64,000 nt of DNA from CAVQGM01 sp963712065 (GTDB lineage Bacteria > Actinomycetota > Acidimicrobiia > Acidimicrobiales > Acidimicrobilacustridaceae), in the NCBI GenBank assembly GCA_963712065.1, contig CAVQGM010000002.1, forward strand, positions 62,001 through 126,000. Direction: 5' to 3'. Positions 46,427-57,468 of the stretch are shown here, piece after piece. How positions within the stretch are numbered: position 1 is the stretch's first letter; each line of letters starts with the position of its first letter. Both the position numbers and the translations under genes were made by a program. The notes beneath the pieces were generated by a model. It searched no databases. It saw nothing but the letters and a program-made list of their open reading frames with translations, and was not told the origin of the DNA.

Positions 46427-48397
46427 ATGACGAACGATCAGGACCGGCCCAGTCGGGACAAGCCGTGGCTGATGCGCACCTATTCGGGCCATTCCACCGC
46501 GAAGGCGTCGAACGAGCTCTACCGCACCAACCTCTCGAAGGGCCAGACCGGCCTGTCGATCGCGTTCGACCTGCCCACCCAGACCGGCTACGACCCCGAC
46601 GACCCGCTGGCCCACGGTGAGGTGGGCAAGGTCGGCGTGCCGGTGGCCCACCTCGGCCACATGGAACAACTGCTCGACGGCATCCCCGTCGGCGACATGA
46701 ACACCTCGATGACCATCAACGCGCCGGCGGCCTGGCTGCTCGGCCTCTACGTGGCCAACGCGGAAGATCACGGTGTCGAGTCGCGACAGCTCCGCGGCAC
46801 GACCCAGAACGACATCGTCAAGGAGTACCTGTCGCGCGGCACCTACATCTTCCCGCCCGAGCCGTCGAAGCGACTGATCGTCGACATGATCGCGTTCTGC
46901 GCCGAGTGGATCCCGAAGTGGAACCCGATGAACGTGTGCAGCTACCACCTGCAGGAGGCGGGCGCCACGCCGGTGCAGGAGATCGCCTACAGCCTGGCGA
47001 CCGCCATCGACGTGCTCGACGCCGTGCGCGACTCCGGCCAGGTCGCCGACGACCGCTTCGCCAACGTGGTGGGCTCGATCTCGTTCTTCGTGAACGCGGG
47101 CATCCGCTTCGTCGAAGAGATGTGCAAGATGCGCGCCTTCACCGAGCTGTGGGACCGCATCACCGCCGAGCGCTACGGGGTGACCGATCCCAAGCTGCGC
47201 CGGTTCCGCTACGGCGTGCAGGTCAACTCGCTCGGCCTCACCGAAGCCCAGCCCGAGAACAACGTGCAACGCATCGTGCTCGAGATGCTCGCCGTCAGCA
47301 TGTCGAAGCGCGCTCGAGCCCGGTCGATCCAGCTGCCTGCGTGGAACGAGGCGCTGGGCCTGCCCCGGCCCTGGGATCAGCAGTGGTCGCTGCGCATGCA
47401 GCAGGTGCTCGCCTACGAGACCGATCTGCTCGAGTACGACGACCTGTTCGACGGTTCGCACGTGGTCGAGGCCAAGACCGCCGAGCTGATCGAGGCGGCC
47501 CAGGCCGAGCTCGACGACGTGCTCGCCCTCGGCGGCGCGTTCGCGGCGATCGACGAGCTGAAGGGTCGACTCGTCTCGTCGAACACCGAGCGCACCCGCA
47601 GCATCGAAACCGGTGATCTCACCGTGGTCGGGGTCAACGCGTTCACCGAGACGGCACCGTCGCCTCTCGGCGGCGAGGAGAACATCCTGCGGGTCGACGC
47701 CACCGTGCAGGACCAGCTGATCGCCGATGTGCAGGCCTGGCGATCGCGTCGCGACAACGATGCCGTGAAGCGCTCCCTCGACGAGCTGCGCCGGGCCGCC
47801 GAGTCGGACACGAACATCATGCCGGCCACCATCGACCTCGCTCATGCGGGCGGCACCACCGGCGAGTGGGCCGGCGTGCTGCGCGAGGTGTTCGGCGAGT
47901 ACCGGGCGCCCACCGGCGTGGCCGCCGCGGTCGGCGTGGGCGGGCTGAGCACGTCGCTGCGCGACGTCGCCGAGCGGGTCAAGGCGCTGCCCGCGGGGCC
48001 GCCGCGCCTGCTGGTCGCCAAGCCGGGCCTCGACGGCCACTCGAACGGGGCCGAGCAGATCGCGGTGGCCGCTCGCGACGCCGGCATGGAGGTCATCTAC
48101 CAGGGCATCCGGCTCACGCCGGAACAGGTGGCGGCGGTGGCTCGCGACGAGGACGTCGACGTCATCGGCCTGTCGATCCTGTCGGGGAGCCATCTCGAGC
48201 TCGTGCCCCACGTGGTCGAGCTGGTCCGGGCCGCCGGGGTCGAGGCCCCCATCGTCGTCGGCGGCATCATCCCGGAGGACGATCGGCCCCGACTGCTGGC
48301 CGCCGGGGTGGCCGCCGTCTACACGCCGAAGGACTTCGAGCTCGGCCGGATGATGGCCGACATCGTCGACCTGGTCGAGGCGGCCCGGGCCGGCTGA
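46427..48397 (+). CDS. ecm: Ethylmalonyl-CoA mutase (MeaA/Ecm type)
   Basis: A 656-aa coenzyme-B12-dependent mutase with catalytic and B12 domains fused. N-terminal PWLMRTYSGHSTAKASNELY and LSIAFDLPTQTGYD mark the Ecm/MeaA subgroup rather than methylmalonyl-CoA mutase. The C-terminal cobalamin domain has the D-x-H-x2-G motif in LDGHSNGAEQIA and SILSGSHLELV. It converts ethylmalonyl-CoA to methylsuccinyl-CoA in acetate assimilation or polyketide-precursor supply. ATG 46427. Crotonyl-CoA carboxylase/reductase is not in the window. Confidence 0.9.
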   Translation: MTNDQDRPSRDKPWLMRTYSGHSTAKASNELYRTNLSKGQTGLSIAFDLPTQTGYDPDDPLAHGEVGKVGVPVAHLGHMEQLLDGIPVGDMNTSMTINAPAAWLLGLYVANAEDHGVESRQLRGTTQNDIVKEYLSRGTYIFPPEPSKRLIVDMIAFCAEWIPKWNPMNVCSYHLQEAGATPVQEIAYSLATAIDVLDAVRDSGQVADDRFANVVGSISFFVNAGIRFVEEMCKMRAFTELWDRITAERYGVTDPKLRRFRYGVQVNSLGLTEAQPENNVQRIVLEMLAVSMSKRARARSIQLPAWNEALGLPRPWDQQWSLRMQQVLAYETDLLEYDDLFDGSHVVEAKTAELIEAAQAELDDVLALGGAFAAIDELKGRLVSSNTERTRSIETGDLTVVGVNAFTETAPSPLGGEENILRVDATVQDQLIADVQAWRSRRDNDAVKRSLDELRRAAESDTNIMPATIDLAHAGGTTGEWAGVLREVFGEYRAPTGVAAAVGVGGLSTSLRDVAERVKALPAGPPRLLVAKPGLDGHSNGAEQIAVAARDAGMEVIYQGIRLTPEQVAAVARDEDVDVIGLSILSGSHLELVPHVVELVRAAGVEAPIVVGGIIPEDDRPRLLAAGVAAVYTPKDFELGRMMADIVDLVEAARAG

Positions 48398-48462
48398 GCC
48401 GGTCTCGCCCGGGGGTGGCCGGATCGCCGTCAAATAGGTGGTCCGGCGCTTGATTCCGGGCG

Positions 48463-49257
48463 TTGCGCACCGATGAAGAGAGGGTGGATCGGCGAGCGGT
48501 CGCAGGCGTAATCGTCGGAGCGATCGGCCTGGCCCTCGGCGTTGCGGCAGCCATTTGGGATGTCGCCGCGTTCGCGGTCGTGGCCGGTTCGCTCGCTCTC
48601 GTGACCGGTATCGCCGGTTGGCGGATCCTCGCGCGCCTGCGGTCGGCCCGGAGCCGCATCGCAGAGCTCGACTCGCAGGTGGGCGAGCTCGAGCGCACCG
48701 TCGCCTCGGAGGTGCAGGCCCGCGCGGACGTCGAGCAGAAGCTGGCCTCGCGCATCGAGCTCACGGCCGTGCGCCGCAGCACCGAAGGCGATGCCCTCAC
48801 CGACGGCTCGACCGGTCTGTTCAGCGAGGGCTACTTCACGGTCGCCCTCGACGCCCGCATCGCCGCCGCTCGCCGCAACCTCCGACCGGTGGCCGTCGTG
48901 CTCATGGAGGTCATCGAGGGACTCGATTCGGGTGCGCCCCGACCCGCTGACCCCGGCGCGGTGGCGCTGAGCATCAGCGAGACCGTCCGCGAGGCCGACA
49001 CCGCCTGCCGCCTCCTCGACGGGGGCTACGCGCTGGTGCTCGAGGACACCACCGAGAACGGCGCGATCTGGACGGTCGAGCGCATCCGTCGGCAGCTCGG
49101 CTCGCAGTCCGAAGGACTGACCATGTGGGCCGGTGTCGCGTGCTATCCCGCACACGGCCTGTCGACCGAAGACGTGCTCGATCGCGCCGACCTGGCGCTC
49201 GACATGGCACGCGAGTGGCGACAGGACCGCATCGAGGTGGCCTCGGCCGACTCGTGA
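48463..49257 (+). CDS. Membrane protein with degenerate GGDEF domain
   Basis: A 264-aa protein with two membrane helices (about 12-55), a coiled coil (about 60-95) and a GGDEF-like domain (about 110-255) in which the signature is LDGGYALVL. The catalytic GGDEF residues are lost, so it is probably not a cyclase and may be a regulatory partner. TTG 48463 is given; GTG 48484 is an alternative. It is followed after 10 nt by a full GGDEF protein. Confidence 0.65.
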   Translation: MRTDEERVDRRAVAGVIVGAIGLALGVAAAIWDVAAFAVVAGSLALVTGIAGWRILARLRSARSRIAELDSQVGELERTVASEVQARADVEQKLASRIELTAVRRSTEGDALTDGSTGLFSEGYFTVALDARIAAARRNLRPVAVVLMEVIEGLDSGAPRPADPGAVALSISETVREADTACRLLDGGYALVLEDTTENGAIWTVERIRRQLGSQSEGLTMWAGVACYPAHGLSTEDVLDRADLALDMAREWRQDRIEVASADS

Positions 49258-49267
49258 GCTGTCCGAC

Positions 49268-50905
49268 ATGACCCCCCTGGCCGACCTATCCCCCGAAGGC
49301 GCCACACCACGGCAGCGTGGGTTCACCATCTGGGTGGTGGCGACCATCGCCACGAGCATCGGTGTGGCGGTCGTGCTCTCGGCGGGCGGGCCTGAGGCCA
49401 ACCTCAGCTTCGCCAACATCACCCAGATCGCGGCCCCGCTGCTCGCCACGCTCGCCGCATGGCGAGCTGCGCTCGTCTCCCGCGAGCCGAGGTGGCGACG
49501 GGGGTGGCTGTTGATCAGCGCGTCGACGCTGTCGTGGTGCATCGGTCAATGCGTCTGGACGTGGTACGAGAGCGTTCGCGGCCAGGACGTGCCGTTCCCG
49601 TCCCTCGCCGACGTCGGCTACCTGCTGTCGGTGCCGTTCGCCCTGGCCGGGCTGCTCGTGTTCCCCACCTCTCCGTCGCGGATCACCGCCCGCACGCGGA
49701 CGTTGCTCGACGCCATGATCGTCGCCGGGTCGCTGCTCTTCGTCAGCTGGGTGCTCGTGCTCGGGCCGACGTTCGACGACGAAGCCGGCTCGGCGTTCGA
49801 ACGGGCCATCAGCCTCGCCTATCCGGCATCTGATCTGGCCCTCATCGCCATCGTCGTCATCGTGGTGTCGCGGGCACCGACCTCGGGGCGGATCCCGCTC
49901 GGCCTGGTGGGCGCGGGCTACGCCGTGTTCGCCGTCGCCGACAGCTCATTCGTCTACACCACGGTCAACGGCCTCCAGACCTCGCCGTTGTCGAACAGCG
50001 GATGGGTGGCCGGCTATCTGCTCATCGCACTCGGCGCGAAGTACGCATCGTTGCACCCTTCCGTGACGGAACGAGCCGACGACGACCAGCCCAGTCGCCT
50101 GGCCCTGCTCACGCCCTATCTGCCGCTCTCGCTGGTGCTGATCGTGGCCGCCGGGCAGCGGCTGTTCGACAACAGCTTCCAGATGGACCCGACCGAGTTC
50201 TGGATCGGCATCGGCCTCATCGCCCTGCTCCTCGTGCGCCAGGCCGTCGTCCTGCTCGACAACGCTCGGCTGACGGCATCGCTCGCCGAATCGATGGCCC
50301 GTCTCGAGCACCAGGCGTTGCACGACACGCTGACCGGGCTGCCCAACCGGTCGCTCTTCCAGGACCGTCTGTCGGTCGCGCTGAGCCGGATGCGTCGGTC
50401 GCCTGAGCTGCTCGCAGTGGTGTTCATCGACCTCGACGGGTTCAAGCCCGTCAACGACCGCCTCGGGCACAAGGCGGGTGATCTGGTGCTGGTGACCGTG
50501 GCCGATCGCATCAACCGCGCCGTGCGCTCGCACGACACCGTCGCCCGCTTCGGCGGCGACGAGTTCACCGTGCTCGCCGAGGACCTCGCATCGGCAGAGG
50601 AGGCGGTGGGCATCGCCCGCCGCCTGAGCGACTCGGTGGCCACCCCGATCCAGATCGGCGACGAGGCGGTGGTGGTGACCTGCAGCGCCGGCATGGTGAT
50701 CACCGACTCCGCCAGCGACCCGCCCGAAGAGCTCCTTCGCCTCGCCGACCATGGGATGTACCAGGTGAAGAGCGGCGGGCGGGCCGCCCTCAACGTGCTC
50801 GACCGCCGGGCGGCCAGCCGGTCACTCCCCCAGCTCGGCGCGGACCGCCTCGTCGTCGGCTCCCAACGGGCGCCCAGCCCAACGCACCCGGCCGGGAGTG
50901 CGTGA
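49268..50905 (+). CDS. Membrane diguanylate cyclase (GGDEF)
   Basis: A 545-aa protein. About eight to nine membrane helices (about 20-345) are followed by a GGDEF domain (about 370-515) with HDTLTGLPNRSLFQDRL and the intact signature ARFGGDEFTVLAED. It would make cyclic-di-GMP. There is no I-site RxxD directly before the signature. The last 30 codons overlap the antisense CoA-transferase gene by 84 bp, which may mean the true end is earlier. Confidence 0.88.
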   Translation: MTPLADLSPEGATPRQRGFTIWVVATIATSIGVAVVLSAGGPEANLSFANITQIAAPLLATLAAWRAALVSREPRWRRGWLLISASTLSWCIGQCVWTWYESVRGQDVPFPSLADVGYLLSVPFALAGLLVFPTSPSRITARTRTLLDAMIVAGSLLFVSWVLVLGPTFDDEAGSAFERAISLAYPASDLALIAIVVIVVSRAPTSGRIPLGLVGAGYAVFAVADSSFVYTTVNGLQTSPLSNSGWVAGYLLIALGAKYASLHPSVTERADDDQPSRLALLTPYLPLSLVLIVAAGQRLFDNSFQMDPTEFWIGIGLIALLLVRQAVVLLDNARLTASLAESMARLEHQALHDTLTGLPNRSLFQDRLSVALSRMRRSPELLAVVFIDLDGFKPVNDRLGHKAGDLVLVTVADRINRAVRSHDTVARFGGDEFTVLAEDLASAEEAVGIARRLSDSVATPIQIGDEAVVVTCSAGMVITDSASDPPEELLRLADHGMYQVKSGGRAALNVLDRRAASRSLPQLGADRLVVGSQRAPSPTHPAGSA

Positions 50906-52021
50906 GAGGCGCGCCACCACGTTCTGCATGGGCACGCCGTCGACCTCGACGATGGCCTCGCGCTCGACGAGATGCGCATCGGTGAGCAGGTCGCCCATCG
51001 AGTAGATGGGGGCCGCGGCGGCATTGGCCGCCTCGAACGCGGCCAGCACCTCGTCGAGCGGGCGGGCTGCGATCCACGCCGCGACCACCCGATCGATGTC
51101 GTCACGATGAGCGGCTCGGCCTTCGAAGGAGTGATAGCGCACGTCATCCCCCACGCCGACGAGGTCGAGCACCCGTCGGGCCACCGACTCGGCCGAGGTG
51201 CTCACCGCCACCCATCGATCGTCGGCGGTGCGGTAGGTGCTGCGGGGCACGGAGTAGGGGATGCCCGATCCGAGCCGGGGCTGCTCATAGCCGAGAAGCG
51301 CGCGGGCCGAGGGGAGCGGCCCCATGATCTGGAGCAGCGACTCGAGCAGGTTGACGTCGATCACCTGACCGCCGCCGGCGTGCACGGCCACCATGGTGGC
51401 GAACGCGCCGACGAGCGCGGTGATCTCGTCGGTGAGGGCGATCGGGGGGAGCAGGGGTGGACCGTCCGGTTCGCCGTTGATGGCGGCGAATCCCGACATG
51501 GCCTCGGCGATCGTGGCGAAGCCGGCCCGGTGGGCGTAGGGGCCGTCCTGCCCGAATCCGGTGACCCGGAGGACCACCAGCTTCGGGTTGGCGGCGATGA
51601 GCTCGTCGGGCACCAGGCCCAGCGCCTCGAGCTTGCCGGGACGGAAGTTCTCGACCAACACGTCGGCCGAGCCGATCAGCTGACGCACGAAGGCGAGGTC
51701 GGCGGCGTCCTTCAGATCGCACACCACGCTGCGCTTGTTGCGACCGACGAGCTTCCAGAACAGGGTGATGTCGTCTCGGGGATCGACCCAGCCCATCGAG
51801 CGGACCGTGTCGCCACCGTCGGGCCGCTCGACTTTCACCACGTCGGCCCCGAAGTCGGCCAGGTAGCGCGCACAGCCCGGGCCGGCCAGCACGGTGGACA
51901 GGTCGATCACCCGCAGGTCGGCCAACGGACCGACGCCCGCTCCCTCCTCCGCCGTTCCTGTCGCGTGATCGGGGTCGGGAGACCCCACATCCGCGACCGG
52001 TTCGGGAGGTGGTGGGGTCAT
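50822..52021 (-). CDS. Family III CoA transferase (CaiB/BaiF)
   Basis: A 399-aa CoA transferase. Family features are LADLRVIDLSTVLAGPGCAR, ADVLVENFRPGKLEALGL and LLESLLQIMGPL, which follows the glycine-rich VHAGGGQVIDV. It moves CoA between acyl groups; the substrate is unknown. ATG 52021 is 4 nt from the stop of the metallophosphatase gene. The long N-terminal extension (MTPPPPEPVADVG...) before the family core is low-complexity. Confidence 0.87.
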   Translation of the reverse strand: MTPPPPEPVADVGSPDPDHATGTAEEGAGVGPLADLRVIDLSTVLAGPGCARYLADFGADVVKVERPDGGDTVRSMGWVDPRDDITLFWKLVGRNKRSVVCDLKDAADLAFVRQLIGSADVLVENFRPGKLEALGLVPDELIAANPKLVVLRVTGFGQDGPYAHRAGFATIAEAMSGFAAINGEPDGPPLLPPIALTDEITALVGAFATMVAVHAGGGQVIDVNLLESLLQIMGPLPSARALLGYEQPRLGSGIPYSVPRSTYRTADDRWVAVSTSAESVARRVLDLVGVGDDVRYHSFEGRAAHRDDIDRVVAAWIAARPLDEVLAAFEAANAAAAPIYSMGDLLTDAHLVEREAIVEVDGVPMQNVVARLSRTPGRVRWAGRPLGADDEAVRAELGE

Positions 52022-52025
52022 CCGG

Positions 52026-53024
52026 TCAGGTGGGGATGACGAAGCAACGGTCACCGAGCTCGCCGAGCGCATACTCCGCGTAGGTGCCGTTGAACATCTG
52101 CCGGGTCTTCTCGGTCCACACCAGCGCGTCGGGGGTGGAGATGCGATGGAACACCTGCAGCACTCCCCCCTCGTAGACGCGGTACTCGGCCCAGGCGCCG
52201 GGATAGTCCTTTACGCAGGCCACCTCCGCCCAGGGCACGTCGTGGGTCATGCCGATGTGGCGCACCCGGTTGCGATGCGTGTGCCCTGCGAAGTAGCCCC
52301 GAAGGTTGGGATGGGAGGCGAAGACCTCGACCAGGCGCTCGGAGTCGTCGGGATTGATGCCGAAGTAGGCCTCGGGCCGATTGGCCGACTCGGGGCTCCA
52401 CACATGGTGGTGTCCGAACACGAGCACGGGGCCGGGGGTCGACGCGGCGAGGTCTCGCAGCCAGGTCAGCGTCTCGCCCGTGACATAGCCGTTGGCCCGT
52501 GACTCGCGGGACGTGTCGATGACGGCCAAGGTGATGCCGGGCAGGTCGACCTGCAGCGGGGCATCGGACGCGAAGCTCTCGCCGTAGTAGGCGTCGTGGT
52601 TGCCGCGCACGTGCACCAGACGGTCGCCGAAGGCCTCGCCGTAGTACTCGAGGAACAGGGCGTACTCGTCGAGCGTGCCCTTGGCGGTGAGGTCGCCTTT
52701 CACCACGAGCACGTCAGGATCGAACTGCTCGATCTCGTGGATCGCACCCCGGTTCATCGTCTCGGGATAGGGCTCTTCGCCGTCGACCACGCTGAAGATC
52801 GGGCCCATGTCGAGGCCTTCGATGATGCCGCACTCGGTCTCACCGAAGTGCACGTCGTTGACGGTGGCGAACCGGGCCAGCAGCTCGCCTTCGGGGCGAG
52901 GCAGGGTGCGGAAGGCGAAGCCGTCGAACTCGTAGAGATGGTCGGGCTCGAGGCCGTCGTAGCGCCGCACGTCGAGCCCGTCGTGCACCACTGCGGCATC
53001 GTCTGCGACCGAGGTCAGCTCCAT
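52026..53024 (-). CDS. Metallophosphoesterase
   Basis: A 332-aa calcineurin-like phosphoesterase with the five metal-binding blocks: NDVHF, VVKGDLTAKG, VRGNHDAYY, VFGHHHVWS and FAGHTHRNR. It is not a recognised subfamily with a fixed substrate; phosphodiesters or phosphoproteins are possible. ATG 53024. The hairpin repeat lies immediately upstream. Confidence 0.9.
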   Translation of the reverse strand: MELTSVADDAAVVHDGLDVRRYDGLEPDHLYEFDGFAFRTLPRPEGELLARFATVNDVHFGETECGIIEGLDMGPIFSVVDGEEPYPETMNRGAIHEIEQFDPDVLVVKGDLTAKGTLDEYALFLEYYGEAFGDRLVHVRGNHDAYYGESFASDAPLQVDLPGITLAVIDTSRESRANGYVTGETLTWLRDLAASTPGPVLVFGHHHVWSPESANRPEAYFGINPDDSERLVEVFASHPNLRGYFAGHTHRNRVRHIGMTHDVPWAEVACVKDYPGAWAEYRVYEGGVLQVFHRISTPDALVWTEKTRQMFNGTYAEYALGELGDRCFVIPT

Positions 53025-53053
53025 GGCCGCACCCTACCGGACCCCCCGTCGCC

Positions 53054-53100
53054 AAATCGGTGCGTGAAACAACCACATCGGTTGTTTCACGCACCGATTT
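53054..53100. repeat. 47-bp hairpin repeat, copy 3
   Basis: A perfect 21-bp inverted repeat (AAATCGGTGCGTGAAAC then AACC) with the 5-nt loop ACATC. It lies between the epsilon subunit stop and the metallophosphatase start. Its flanks match copy 2 in the opposite orientation. Confidence 0.9.
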
Positions 53101-53119
53101 CGGGAGGAAGCGGAAGAGA

Positions 53120-53317
53120 TCAGGGGCGGTCGCGGCGCATGGGCAGCGGCTTCGACCACCAGCGGCCCGAGAAGCGCCAGCGTGGCGGGGCGTCGTCGAC
53201 CGCTTGGGCCCCGGCGCGCGGCCACGACACCTCGAGGGCGGCCACGATGGCCGCCGCCTCGTCGTCGGTCGGCACCGGGCGAATCGAACCGATCGGAGCA
53301 GCAGTCTGGTCGCCCAC
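53120..53317 (-). CDS. Acyl-CoA carboxylase epsilon subunit
   Basis: A 65-aa protein, TDDEAAAIVAALEVSWPRAG near the N-terminus, then WRFSGRWWSKPLP at the end. The size, the position directly behind the carboxyltransferase gene (8-nt gap) and the SGRWWSKPLP end match actinobacterial AccE/PccE subunits, which stabilise the carboxylase complex. GTG 53317. Confidence 0.85.
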   Translation of the reverse strand: MGDQTAAPIGSIRPVPTDDEAAAIVAALEVSWPRAGAQAVDDAPPRWRFSGRWWSKPLPMRRDRP

Positions 53318-53325
53318 GACAGTCC

Positions 53326-54883
<1,558 letters not shown>

Positions 54884-54964
54884 AGGAACCCGAATCTACC
54901 GGTGGCCTCGTAGGGGCACCGAATCGGCTCGCCGTGGCCGGCCACGCCGCTACGGTGACCGCCC

Positions 54965-55554
54965 GTGCCGGACATCCATGCCGTCTGCGTGTTCTGCGGA
55001 TCGAGCCTCGGCGACCGGCCGGCGTTCGCCGAGGCGGCGCCCGGCTGGGTCGGCTGTTGGCCGAGGAGCGCATCACGCTGGTGTACGGCGGCGCTCACGT
55101 CGGCCTCATGGGGGTGGTGGCCGACGCGGCCCTCGAAGCGGGCGGCGAGGTGCGCGGGGTGATCCCGACGGGGCTCGTCGCCCTCGAGATCGCCCATCGG
55201 GGGCTGACCGACCTGCGGGTCGTCGAGACGATGGCCGAGCGCAAGGCGGCCATGGCCGAGCAGGCCGATGCGTTCATCGCGTTGCCCGGCGGCTTCGGCA
55301 CGCTCGAGGAGCTGTTCGAGGTGGTGACCGCGACCCAAGTGGGCTTCCACGCCAAGCCCACCGGCCTGCTCGACGTCGACGGCTTCTTCGCTCCCCTGCT
55401 CGGCTTTCTCGATCGCACCGTCGAGGTCGGGCTGATGAAAGCTGACAACCGGGGCATCGTCCTCGACGACACCGACCCGCACCGACTGCTCGATCGACTC
55501 CGAGCCTGGCGGCCGGCCCACGAGCCCAAGTGGATCGACCCGACGGTCCCCTAG
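54965..55554 (+). pseudogene. LOG-family / TIGR00730 Rossmann-fold protein, frameshifted
   Basis: A lysine decarboxylase-like (LOG) family protein of about 196 aa. GTG 54965 starts MPDIHAVCVFCGSSLGDRP; a missing base near 55043 moves the rest to the other frame: LGRLLAEERITLVYGGAHVG, the catalytic PGGFGTLEELFEVVT and C-terminal end. The PGG-x-GT-x2-E signature of the phosphoribohydrolases is intact. It is divergent from pccB. This is the only frameshift here that needs an added base with a clear junction. Confidence 0.8.
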
Positions 55555-55563
55555 TCTCGACCC

Positions 55564-56658
55564 ATGGAGCTCCCTGTGATGCCGCCGGTGTCGCCGATGC
55601 TCGCCAAGGCGGTCCACGGTCTCGACGAGTTGCCACCCGGCGACTACCTGTTCGAGCCCAAGTGGGACGGCTTCCGTTGCCTCGTCTTTCGTGACGGCGA
55701 CGACATCGAGCTCGGCAGCCGCAACGAGCGACCGCTCACCCGCTACTTCCCCGAGCTGATCGAACCGCTGCTCGCGCAGCTGCCGGCTCGGTGCGTGATC
55801 GACGGCGAGGTGTTCGCCATCGGCGATCACGGCCTCGACTTCGATGTGCTGCAGCAGCGCATCCATCCCGCCGAGTCGCGCGTCAATCGGCTGGCCGCGG
55901 AGACCCCGGCGTCGTTCGTCGGCTTCGACCTCCTCAGCCTCGACGACCGGGCCCTGCTCGACCTCCCGTTCCGCGAGCGCCGCGCCCTGCTGGCCGATGC
56001 GCTCGCCGATGCGTCACCACCGCTTCACCTCACCCCGGCGACCACCGACATGGACGAGGCCGAGGACTGGTTCGTGCGCTTCGAGAGCGCCGGGTTCGAC
56101 GGCATCATGGCCAAGCCGCTCGACGGCGCCTACCAGCAGAACAAGCGCGTGCAGTTCAAGGTGAAGCACCAGCGCACCGCCGACTGCGTGGTGGCCGGGT
56201 ACCGCACCCACAAGAGCGGCGACGGCGTGGGGTCGTTGCTGCTGGGGCTCTTCGACGACCACGCGGTGCTGCACAGCGTGGGTGTCGCCACCTCGTTCAC
56301 CGCCAAGCGCAGAGGCGAGCTGATCGACGAGTTGGCGCCCTACGCGGTCGACTCGATCGAGGGCCATCCGTGGGCCGAGTGGTACGCCGCCGAAGCGCAT
56401 GCCGCGGCCGCCGCCGACCCCGCGAGCGGGCGCATGCCCGGTGCACCGAGTCGGTGGAACGCCAAGAAGGACCTGTCGTGGACGCCGCTGCGACCTGACC
56501 TGGTGTGCGAGGTCGCCTACGACCACCTGCAGGGCAATCGCTTCCGTCACGCCACCCGGCTCGTGCGCTGGCGGCCCGACAAGGCAACCACCGACTGCAC
56601 CTACGACCAGCTCGAGCAACCCCCGCCGGCCGACCTGGCCGACCTGCTCAGCCTCTGA
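55564..56658 (+). CDS. ligC: ATP-dependent DNA ligase, LigC type
   Basis: A 364-aa ligase. Adenylation motif FEPKWDGFRCL gives the catalytic lysine K33; further motifs are VIDGEVFAIG, FVGFDLLSLDD, GIMAKPLDGAY and VQFKVKHQRTADCVVAG. The C-terminal OB fold ends with CEVAYDHLQGNRFRHATRLV. It matches the mycobacterial LigC group, which can seal nicks and serve in repair. It lies 10 nt from the LOG gene stop, and its 3' end overlaps the convergent tetR gene by 11 nt. Confidence 0.9.
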   Translation: MELPVMPPVSPMLAKAVHGLDELPPGDYLFEPKWDGFRCLVFRDGDDIELGSRNERPLTRYFPELIEPLLAQLPARCVIDGEVFAIGDHGLDFDVLQQRIHPAESRVNRLAAETPASFVGFDLLSLDDRALLDLPFRERRALLADALADASPPLHLTPATTDMDEAEDWFVRFESAGFDGIMAKPLDGAYQQNKRVQFKVKHQRTADCVVAGYRTHKSGDGVGSLLLGLFDDHAVLHSVGVATSFTAKRRGELIDELAPYAVDSIEGHPWAEWYAAEAHAAAAADPASGRMPGAPSRWNAKKDLSWTPLRPDLVCEVAYDHLQGNRFRHATRLVRWRPDKATTDCTYDQLEQPPPADLADLLSL

Positions 56659-57358
56659 GGCCCGCCTCGGCCCGATCGGACGCCAGCAGGCCGGCGACGC
56701 AGGCGCGCAACCCGCGCTCGAAAACGACGTCGACCGTCTCCGGCAGCACCGCCCCGTAGATCGCGAGGCTGCCGTCGTCGGCGATGGCGTCGGCGGCGCG
56801 CCGCTGCACCCAGTCGGCGAGCTCGTCAGGATCGCGACCGAAGTAGCGATCGGCACGCTCGCGAGTGGCGGTGACCGCCACCGATCCGAAGGTGTAGGTC
56901 TGCAGCACGCTGGCGGCGAGGGTGACGTCGGGGAAGCCGGCGTCGACGAACAGATCGCCCATCACCGTGGCGGCCGCGGCCAGCCGGTTACCCGGAGCGA
57001 CGACCGCGGCGGCGTAGAGCGCCACGTCGACATGGGCCCGAAACGCTTCGCGCACCGCGATGCATCCCTGGATGATCACCTCGATGGCCGGCAGTTGTGG
57101 GTCGATCGGCAGGAAGTCGTTGATGGCGTTGTCCCACACCATCGACACCACTCCTTCGAGCACCGCGGCCTTTCCCGAGAAGTGGTGGTAGAGCGCCCGG
57201 GGCGACACGTTGACCTCGTCGGCCAGGCGCCGCATCGTCAGCCCGTCGATGCCGTGGGCATCGACGATCGCCAACGCCGTCCGAGTGATCTCCCCCGCGG
57301 TGAGGTGGTCGTCGCGTCCTGCGGCGACGCGCCCCCGTCCCAGTCCTGTGGCCGCCAT
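56648..57358 (-). CDS. TetR family transcriptional regulator
   Basis: A 236-aa TetR protein with a clear HTH (LTMRRLADEVNVSPRALYHH) and a TetR_C type ligand domain. ATG 57358 is chosen because AGGAGGTC precedes it; an extra upstream GTG/ATG region in frame is unlikely. Located directly behind the LigD polymerase gene on the same strand (84-nt gap). An AT-richer stretch with TACAAGACATGTCGACAAG sits in this gap and may hold its operator. Target genes unknown. Confidence 0.85.
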   Translation of the reverse strand: MAATGLGRGRVAAGRDDHLTAGEITRTALAIVDAHGIDGLTMRRLADEVNVSPRALYHHFSGKAAVLEGVVSMVWDNAINDFLPIDPQLPAIEVIIQGCIAVREAFRAHVDVALYAAAVVAPGNRLAAAATVMGDLFVDAGFPDVTLAASVLQTYTFGSVAVTATRERADRYFGRDPDELADWVQRRAADAIADDGSLAIYGAVLPETVDVVFERGLRACVAGLLASDRAEAGLRG

Positions 57359-57436
57359 GCTGACCTCCTGTCCTGCACGCCGTGCCGTCGGTGACGGCAG
57401 TGGCGACTGTACAAGACATGTCGACAAGAAGTGAGG

Positions 57437-57468
57437 AGAAGTTCACTCTTCGTGAGAACTTCTGGCCC
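57437..57468. repeat. Inverted repeat at the ligD end
   Basis: 8-bp arms AGAAGTTC and GAACTTCT, separated by 16 nt, overlap the stop codon of the polymerase gene upstream of tetR. It could be a regulator site or a weak terminator. Confidence 0.35.
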
